DNA from: Chelonoidis abingdonii
Taxonomy: Eukaryota > Chordata > Testudines > Testudinidae
Assembly: GCF_003597395.2 (NCBI RefSeq)
Contig: NC_133774.1
Coordinates: 151,608-215,607 of the forward strand
Reading direction: 5' to 3'
Length of the DNA: 64,000 nucleotides
Shown here: piece by piece, positions 49,401 to 58,400 of the stretch
Layout of the letters: every line of letters begins with the position of its first letter
Position numbering within the stretch: position 1 is the stretch's first letter
Notes under the pieces: model-generated
What the model was told of the DNA's origin: nothing
What the model saw: only the letters and a program-made list of their open reading frames with translations
Databases searched by the model: none
Made by a program: the position numbers and the translations under genes

Positions 49401-52400
49401 CTATCCTACACCTCCGAGAATTCAACAAGTTCGTGAAGAAGCTCAAGTTCTGCATGGTCTTTTTGGCCTCCGTTATCCTCTCACTGGATCCAGGAGACTG
49501 GTATGTCACCCTCGACTTGAAGGATGTGTACGTCCATGTAGCAGTAATTCTACCCCACAGAAAATACCTCAGGTTTGTGGTGAACAGCAGCCACTATCAG
49601 TTCACAGTCGTCCCATTCGGCCTGTCAGTGACTCCTTGAGTGTTCATCAAGTGCATGGCAGTTGTGGCGGGGTTCCTGCACAAGCGACGGGTACAAGTGT
49701 TACCGCACCTCAACGACTGGCTGGTTAAGGGCCACTCCAGGTCTCAAGTGGAGGCGCAGATCGGCTTCATGAGAATGACGTTCGGCGAACTGGGTTTCCT
49801 TCTAAACAAAGGGAAATCAATCCTGTCCCCTGTTCAGAGGATAGAGTTTATAGGGGCAGTACTGGACTTGACACAAGCCAGGGCATACCTCTCAGAAACG
49901 AGATTTCGGTTCCTGGGCAACATTATATGGGGTCTCAGGCAGTTCCCCTACACCACAGCAAGGAATTGCCTGGGACTCCTGGCAGCTTATACATATGTAG
50001 TACAGCATGCCAGACTCAGACTTCGGCCACTTCAGTAGTGGCTAGTGTCAGTATATTGGCCAGTCCGGGACACTTTGGACAGGATTATAACCCTATGTCG
50101 CCTGGTACTCAACTCCCTCCTGTGGTGGCTCAACCCACAGGTAGTAAATCCACAGGTCCCCTTCACCATCGCTCAGCCATCCCTCTCCTTAGTGACAGAT
50201 GCATCAGACTTGGGCTGGGGGCACATTTGGGAGATCTCAGAACACAAGGCCTCTGGTCTCGGGTGGATCTCGCTCTGCCCATCAATGTCAGAGAGCTGAG
50301 AGCGGTGCGCCTGGCATGACAGACTTTCAGAGTCCACCTAGCAGGGAGATGTGTATCAGTCCTGACTAGGGTGACCAGACATCCCGATGTTATAGGGACA
50401 GTCCCGCGTCCCGACCTTACATTGGTCGGGATGTCTGGTCATCCTATATGAGGGGGACCGTGGCAAGCCGGCCTTTCCTCCCTGGGCCCTGGGACAGCGC
50501 ACAGCTGAGCTCCCGGCTCAGCAGCGCCAGCCCACAGGCCCCACCACCCAGCCCCTGCCCTGGACACACAGAGAGGCAGCGAGGAGGTCTCGCTCCGCTG
50601 TGTGCTGCAGCAGGGCGGGGCTTGTAGACGCGGGCAGCAGGCGCTGGGCAGGGTAGCGCTGGTGCAGGTCTGCCGACTGGCACAACAGTGCTGAGAGGTA
50701 CCAGTGTAGACCCGACCCACTGCCCTCAGCCCCCACCCGGACCCTGTTCCCTCAGCCTCCCCCGCAGTTCCCCCTGTACCTCCCACCCTGAAACCACTGC
50801 CCTCAGTCCCTGCCCCCGTTCCAACAGCCTCCCCCATAGTCTCCCTGCTCCCCCCAACCCACTGTCCTCAACCTTCCCCTACCCCAAATCTCTTCTTCAG
50901 CCTCCCCTGTCATCCCACCCCCATCGCTCTCCCTGCTGTCCCACCCCCTCAACCTCCCCCAATTCCAGTCCTGCTCCCCTCTGTCTCATCCCCTGCAGAC
51001 CCTGTCCCTTTCCCCAACCCTCCCCAGCCCAGCCCCATTGTCTCCCCCGCCCTGCCACACTCTACACAGCTCTCTCTACCCTGTCCCATTCATGCTCCCC
51101 TCAGCCCCTATCCTACTCCCCCAATCCCAGTCCTGTCCCATTCCCCTCAGCTCCCCCCCCGACTCCTCCAGTCCCAGTGCTGTCCCCCTCAGTTCCTCCA
51201 CCCTGCTTCCCCCATCCATCCCCACACACCCACCGACTCCCTCGACCTCCCTCCCTGCAATCCCACTGCCTGGACCCACCCCCATCCTACTCAGGACATG
51301 CAGAAAAAAGAAGCAATGGGCTTAAATTGTAGCAAGGGAGATTTAGGTTAGACATTAGGAAAAACTTCCTAACTGTAAAGGTAGTTAAGCACTGGACAAA
51401 TTACTTAGAGAAGTTATGGAATAGCAGTCATTGGAGTTTTTTACAAGGTTAGACAAACACCTGTCAACAATGGTCTAGTTCTTATTACTCAGTCCTGCCT
51501 CAGTGCAGGGGTTTGACTAGATGACCTGTTGATGTCCCTTCCAGTCCTACATTTCAGTGATTTCACACCGAATTGCCTTGTGCCACTGTCTAGTAGTACT
51601 GACACAGTTCTCTGACATGCAGGTTTATAAAATTGTAGTTAATATACGGTTTAGAGCATAGCAATTTTAAAGCTCTGCGTGTTCAGACCAACTGAGCTGA
51701 AAATTGTGATCTACAGTATTCAAAAACTATTAAGATGTGGACTGAAATAAAATCAGCATGAATTGCTCAACAATATCAATGGAATCAGCATTGCGCTGCT
51801 ATATATTGTAGAACATTGCAGTGAAATCTTGCAAGTATTACATAGAACGCCGCCTTGCCCAAGTGGTAACTAAGCATAACATCCTCCTGTTTCAACATTC
51901 TTAACTTGTATCCCATAGCTCCTGGAAGTTGTTTTATTCAAACACTGAATGCTGCCAAGTTATGAGTTTTAACAGGTTTTTTTTCTTTTAAACCACAGCA
52001 CTGAATGTTGTTCTAAAATTGTTTTCCAAATATTCTTAAACTCCCAGTTTATCCCCCGCTGATGTTCATTGTGAAAAGTATTGCAGGTCTAATAATAATA
52101 TTTGGCACTTTTGTAATTTACTGTCCAACATGTGTGTTGTGCCGTCCTCTGGTGGATTTTTAGAGGATAACTGTATAGCTACCAGCTAAGGGAGTTATAT
52201 CTTGAACTCAAGTAGTAGAAGCTCATGCTTTTAAGTCTGGATGGCTTGGATTCAATCTTTGGTGACTAGCGATGATGGAGGTTGCTACACTTATAATCCC
52301 TTTAATCAGAGGTTCTGAATATGCTTTGTTGTAGGCAGAGCTAGCCTATAGTTAAGCAACCGAAAATTTAGAGTGGGAAGTGTTGAAATGTTGGGAACTG

Positions 52401-55400
52401 TTATAATTTTGCCAGTCTGGAACAAACATCCCATCTGAGGGATGGGGGCGCGGAGAGAGGAGAGTGAGACAGGACCAGGAAACAGGGACAAGGAATCCAG
52501 AGCGGTAGTGGGGGGCAGTTGAAATCAGATGAGGAGCTGGAGGGGTTAGACAGCAATAGGATAGATATAGACTGGAGGGGACGGGGAAGAAGGGTATTTG
52601 ACTACTAGAGACCACTCCATTCAGGAATCTGGAATAGACCCCGGATTCCTGAGTTTCAGAGTTCCTCTTCTGTCAGCAGCAGATATCTGTGAAACCCAGT
52701 GGCAAAAAAAGTGTCTCATTCCCCTATAGAGCTGATCTATCACATGTAAGATGACAACCTACTGCCTCTGCCATCACTTACTCCGTTAGCTCAAGTGGCA
52801 GAAGTCTGTGCAGTGGATCTAAAGTTTCATCGGCAGGGTTGGAGCCATGCAAGTTTCACGATGATTCCACATGACAGAATTTCTGGGACAGTTCAGTGTT
52901 GATTTTTACAAAAAAACCTGGGGAAATGCATACAGAAATAGGGTGACCAGATGCCTAAATAGGGGAATCTCAAGCAGGAGTAGAGAGGTTATTTTATCTC
53001 TGTATTTGGCACTGGTGCAACCACTGCTGGAATCCTGTGTCCAGTTCTGGTGTGCACAATTTAAGAAGGATATTGATGAATTGGAGAGTGTTCAGAGAAG
53101 AGTCACAAGACTGATTAAAGGCTTATAAAACCTGCCTTATAGTGATCACCTCAAGGACCTCAATCTATTTAGCGTAACAAAAAGAAGGTTAAAAAGTGAC
53201 TTGGTTGTACACTGTAAGTATCTACATGGGGAACAAATAGTTAATAATGGGCACTTCAGTCTAGTAGAGAACGGTAGAGCATGAGCCAGTGGTTGGAAGT
53301 TGCAGCTAGACACATTCAGACTGGCTAGATGGCATACCTTTTCAATGGTGAGAGGAATTAATGATCAACAATATACTAAGGGTCATGGTGTTTTTCTAAA
53401 AGCTTTTTCTAAAAGCGATCCTCTAGAAATTATTCTGGGAAAGTTCTATGTCTGTGCTATACAGGCGGTGAGACCAGGTGGTCACCGGATCTCTTCTGGC
53501 TTTATAATATCAGAACTAGGTACATCAATTCACATGCAAATTTCTCATTGAATTCAATAGGTGTCCTTGCCCTGTGGCTTGTGGTGCAGGCTGCAGCAGG
53601 GGCCGTACAACCTAGGGCCCCCTCTCATGGCTCTGTGCACCTGTGTCTGTCGTTGTCGTCCGCTCCCCCTCCCCCCCTGCTGCTCGCCCAATGTGTCCTG
53701 ATATTTCACTCTTGTGATCTGGTCACCCTAGTCTTGACAGACAACACCACAGCAATGTTTTACATCCCCAAACTTGAGTGCACACTTCTCTCTTCTGTGC
53801 CAGGAATCCCTCATGCTGTGGGACTTCTGTGTAGAGCACTTGATACACCTTCAAGCATTGTACCTCCCTGGAATACAGAACAAGCTGGCAGACCATCTCA
53901 GCAGGTCATTTCACGGCCACAAGTGGTCCCTTTGCCCAGATGTAGTAAAATCAATTTTCCATCAGTGGGGCTTTCCCCAAATAGACCTGTTTGTTACATG
54001 ACGCAACAGGAAGTGTCAGTGATCCTGCTCCTTTCTGAGTCACAGCCTGGGTTCCATCGCAGACGCATTCCTCCTCCCATGGGGAGGCCATCTCCTATAC
54101 GCGTTCCTACCTGTACCTCTCGTTCACAAAGTGCTCCTCAAGATTCGCAGAGACCAAGCTTTGGTGATACTGATAGTTCCAGTCTGGCCCCGCCAGCATT
54201 TGTACACATCACTCCTGGAAATGTCCATGGAAACTCTGGTTACTCTGCCACTCTTCCCAGACCAGCAGGATCATGGCTGCCTCCAACATCCAAAACTCGA
54301 GTCGCTCCACCTCACAGCATGGAAGCTCCATGGCTGATGGCAGGGGAGCTCTCCTGCTCTGATAAAGCCAGACAAGTTCTCCTTGGCAGCAGAAAACCTT
54401 CTACAAGAGCTACCTACCTTGCCAAGTGGAAGAGATTTTCAATCTGGTTAGAGCAGCACCTCTCATCCCTGACACTTGCCTCGGTGCCACTTACAACGGA
54501 CTATCTTCTCCATCTTAAAGCAGCAGGAGCTGTCCATGTTGTCAATAAGGATTCACTTGGCCTCCATCTCTGCTTTCCGCCCAGGCGCAGAGGACTGCTC
54601 GATCTTTGAGAATCTGATGGTCAGCCGTTTCCTTAAAGGTCTCAACAGGCTATACCTGCAGATCCGACAGCCTCTCACAGCTTGGGACCTCAATCTGGCC
54701 CTTTCCAGATTTACAGGATTGCCATTTGAGCCCTTGGCAACATGCTCCCATCTCTGTCTCTCATATAATGTGGTGTTTCTGGTAGCGATAACCTCAACTA
54801 GGAGGATGTGAGAGCTCAGGGCCCTAACATCAGAGCCCCCTTACACTGCATTCTATAAGGACAAGGTTCAACTCGGGCCTCACCTGGCTTTTCTCTCAAA
54901 GGATGTCTCTCAATTTCATATCAGCCAGGATATCTTCCTCCCTATATTCTACCCTAAGCCGCGTTCCAGCACCAGGGAGCAGAGACTTCACTCACTGGAT
55001 GTCCGCAGAGTGCTAACCTTCTATATCGAGAGAATGAAACCATTCTGAAGGTCCATCCAGTTATTCGTTGCAGAAGTGGACAGAATGAAAGGTCTTCCTT
55101 TCTCCTCTCTCCTCTTCATCATGAAAGTTAAATTTACAAATGTAGAATTATGTAGAAAAACACTACATTCTAAAATAAAACGTTGTAAAACTTTAGCACC
55201 TACAAGTCCACTCAGGTCTACTTCTCATTCAGCCAATCACTCAGACAGACAAGTAAGTTTGTTTACATTTACAGGATATAATGCTGCCCTCTTCTTATTT
55301 ACAGTGTCACCAGAAAGTGAGAACAGGTATTCACATATCAGAGGGGTAGCCGTGTTAGTCTGGATCTGTAAAAGCAGCAGAGAATCCTGTGGCACCTTAT

Positions 55401-58400
55401 AGACTAACAGATGTTTTGGAGATGAGCTTTCGTGGGTGAATACCCACTTTGTCAGATGCATGTAGTGGAAATTTCCAGGGGCAGGTATATATATGCTAGC
55501 AAGCAAGCTAGAGATAACGAGGTTAGTTCAATCAGGAAGGATGAGGCCCTGTTCTAGCAGCTGAGGTGTGAAAACCAAGAGAGGAGAAACTGGTTCTGTA
55601 GTTGGCAAGCCATTCACAGTCTTTGTTCAATATAAGTGTTCTCTAGCTTGCTTGCTAGCATATATATACCTGCCCCTGGAAATTTCCACTACATGCATCT
55701 GACGAAGTGGGTATTCACCCACGAAAGCTCATGCTCCAAAACATCTGTTAGTCTATAAGGTGCCACAGGATTCTCTGCTGCTTTTACAGGTATTCACATG
55801 GCACTGTTGTAGCCGACTGTGATGGTTTGGATCACAGAAACCCCTTTGGGGCTGCCAACTGATGTGCCAAGACTACTTCCGCCCCTGCTTTCCCTGCCAG
55901 CTTGGAACTCCAGCACCCTGTTTTGTTGAGCCAGACCCTCCAGTCTGCTCCAACGCAGACTCAGGGTCTGAACCACGAGCCCCAAAGCTGCAGACTTAAT
56001 TCAAAGCAGCTTAAGAAGTGTTCCTGCCTGTAACACTCAGATGTCCCACTCCCAATGGGGTCCAAACGCAAAATAAATCCATTTTACCCTGTATAAAGCT
56101 TATACACCGTAAACTCATAAATTGTTCGCTCTCTATAATACTGATAGAGAGATTAATATTAATACGTACTCTGGTTTAATTAATAAGTTAAAAAGTGATT
56201 TTATTAAATACAGAAAGGATTTAAGTGGTTCCAGGTAGTAACAGACAAAACAAAGTGAATTACCAAACAAAATAAAATAAAATGCGAATCTAAGCCTAAT
56301 AGAGTAAGAAAGCTGAATACAGATAAAATCTTACCCTGAGAGATGTTTCAATAAGCTTCTATCACAGACTGGACACCTTTCTAGTCTGGGCACAATCCTT
56401 TCCCCTGGTACCGCCCTTGTTCCAGCTCTGATGGTAGCTAGGGGATTTCTCATGATTGCAGCCCTCTTAGTTCTGTTCCATCCCCTTATATAGATTTGAC
56501 TCAAGGCAGGAATCTTTTGCCTCTCTCGGTCTCCACCCCTTCTAAATGGAAAAGCACCAGGTTAAAGATGGATTCCAGTTCAGGTGACATGATCACATGT
56601 CACTATAAGACTTCATTACCCACTTACCGGTACACACACATACAGGAAGACTTATCAGTAAAACAGAGCCATCTACAGACAATTGTCCTGGTTAATGGGA
56701 GCCATCGAGATTCCAAACCACCATTAATGGCTGACACTTTGCATAATTACAATAGGCCCTCAGAGTTATATTTCATATTTCTAGTTTCAAATTCAAGAGT
56801 GATACATTTATACAAATAGAATGGCCACATTCAGTAGATTATAAGCTTTGTAATGATACCTTACAAGAGACCTTTTGCATGAAGCATATTTTAGTTACAT
56901 TATATTCACACTCATCAGCATACTTTCATAAAATCATATATAGTGCAATGTCACACCGATGTCACAAGATATTTACATACCGGATGCGCTAAAGATTCAT
57001 ATGTCCCTTGATGCTTCAACCATCATTCCAGAGGACATGCTTCCATGCAGATGATGGGTTCTGCTCAATAATGATAACAGAGCAGTGCGGACTGACGCAT
57101 GTTCATTTTCATCATCTAGGTCAGATACCACCAGCAGAAGGCTGATTTTCTCTTTTGGTGGTTTGGATTCTGTAGTTTCCGTATCAGAGTGTTGCTCTTT
57201 TAAGACTTCTGAAAGCATGTTCCACACCTCGTCCCTCTCAGATTTTGAAAGGCCCTTCAGATTCTTAAATCTTGGGTTGAGGGCTGTAGCTTTCTTTAGA
57301 AATTTCACATTTGTATCTTCTTTGCATTTTGACAGATTTGCAGTGAAAGTGTTCCTAAAATGAACAACCTGTGCTGGGTCATCATCCGAGACTGCTATAA
57401 CATGAATTTATGGCAGAATGTGGGTAAAATAGAGCAGTAGACCTGCAGTTTTCCCCCAAAGAGTTCAGTCACAAATTTAATTAAAACATTATTTTTTTAA
57501 TGAACGTCATCAGCATGGAAGCATGTCTTCTGGAATGATGGCCGAAGCATAAAGAAACATATGAATCTTCAGCACATCTGGAGTGTAAATGTCTTGCAAC
57601 ACTAGCTACAACAGTGCCATGTGAAAGCCTGTTCTCACTTTCAGGTGACGTACTTAAGAAGCGGGCAGCATTATCTCCCATAAATGTAAACAAACTTGTT
57701 TCTCTTCACGATTAGCTGAACAAGAAAGAGGACTGAGTTGACTTGCTCTAAAGTTTTACATTGATTTGTTTTTGAGTGCAGTTATGTAACAGAAAAAACT
57801 ACATTTGAAGTTGCACTTCCATGATAGAGATTGCACTACAGTACTTGTAGGAGGTGAATTGAAAAATACACCTCTACCCTGATATAACGCAGTTCTTGGG
57901 AGCCAAAAAATCTCACCGTCTTATAGGTGAGACCATGTTATATTGGATTCGGTCCGGTTCGGCATACCGGACTGCATTGGCTTCCCCAGCGGTGATTTAA
58001 AGGGCCTGGTTCGCCAGCTGCTGCGGGGAGCCCCTGACCTTTTAAATCACTGCCAGAACTCTGGCAGCAGGGCTTGGATGGGGGTTTAAAGGGCCCAGGG
58101 CTCCCTGCAGCGGCCGGAAACTCTGGCCCTTTAAATCACTGCCTGAGCCCAGCTGCCGGAGCTCCAGTGGTGATTTAAAAGGCCTGGGGCTCCCCGCTGC
58201 TTTACCGCGTTAGATCAGGTCATGTTATATCGCGGTAGAGATGTGCTACTTTTGTTTATCATTTTTAAGTGCAAATATTTATGTAAAGTGAGCACTGTAC
58301 ATTTTGTATTCTGTATTGTAATTGAAATCGATATTTGAAAATGTAGAAAAACATCAGAAACGTTCTAGGCACATCTCTAATGCAGATGATGCTGCTAAGA

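Larger units (their letters stand above)
50368..53730. mobile_element. hAT-like insertion with 13-base TIRs and 8-base duplication
   Basis: The left end TAGGGTGACCAGA (50368-50380) has a perfect inverted partner TCTGGTCACCCTA (53718-53730). The flanks GTCCTGAC (50360-50367) and GTCTTGAC (53731-53738) differ by one base, and the RNase H reading continues when the insertion is removed. The interior holds a C-rich tract, LINE pieces and unrecognised sequence, but no transposase that I can see. Confidence 0.88.
47410..55100 (+). mobile_element. DIRS-type element, copy 2 (degraded, both ends missing)
   Basis: It contains ORF1, RT/RNase H and recombinase text parallel to copy 1, split by a 3.36 kb hAT-like insertion at 50368-53730. 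No terminal repeats or internal complementary region are visible. The 5' side abuts a Penelope-like fragment and the 3' side a hAT derivative. Confidence 0.88.
55118..58355 (-). mobile_element. hAT-derived palindromic element, copy 3, with three nested insertions
   Basis: The arms match copies 1 and 2, but the middle transposase piece is on the minus strand (56997-57308), so this copy lies in the opposite direction. The outermost terminal repeats (AATTAATCGC-type) are missing on both sides. Inside are a Penelope-like palindrome (55337-55785), an LTR (55818-56955) and a TA-flanked MITE (57869-58246). It ends about 100 bases before myosin exon 12. Confidence 0.82.

Noticed and set aside
50688..51332. 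214-codon plus-strand frame rich in proline and serine
   Set aside because: It results from a C/T-only tract inside a mobile element.
52930..52960. AGGGTGACCAGATG as a further hAT end inside the 3.36 kb insertion
   Set aside because: It falls within continuous LINE coding text, so the match to the terminal repeat is probably chance.
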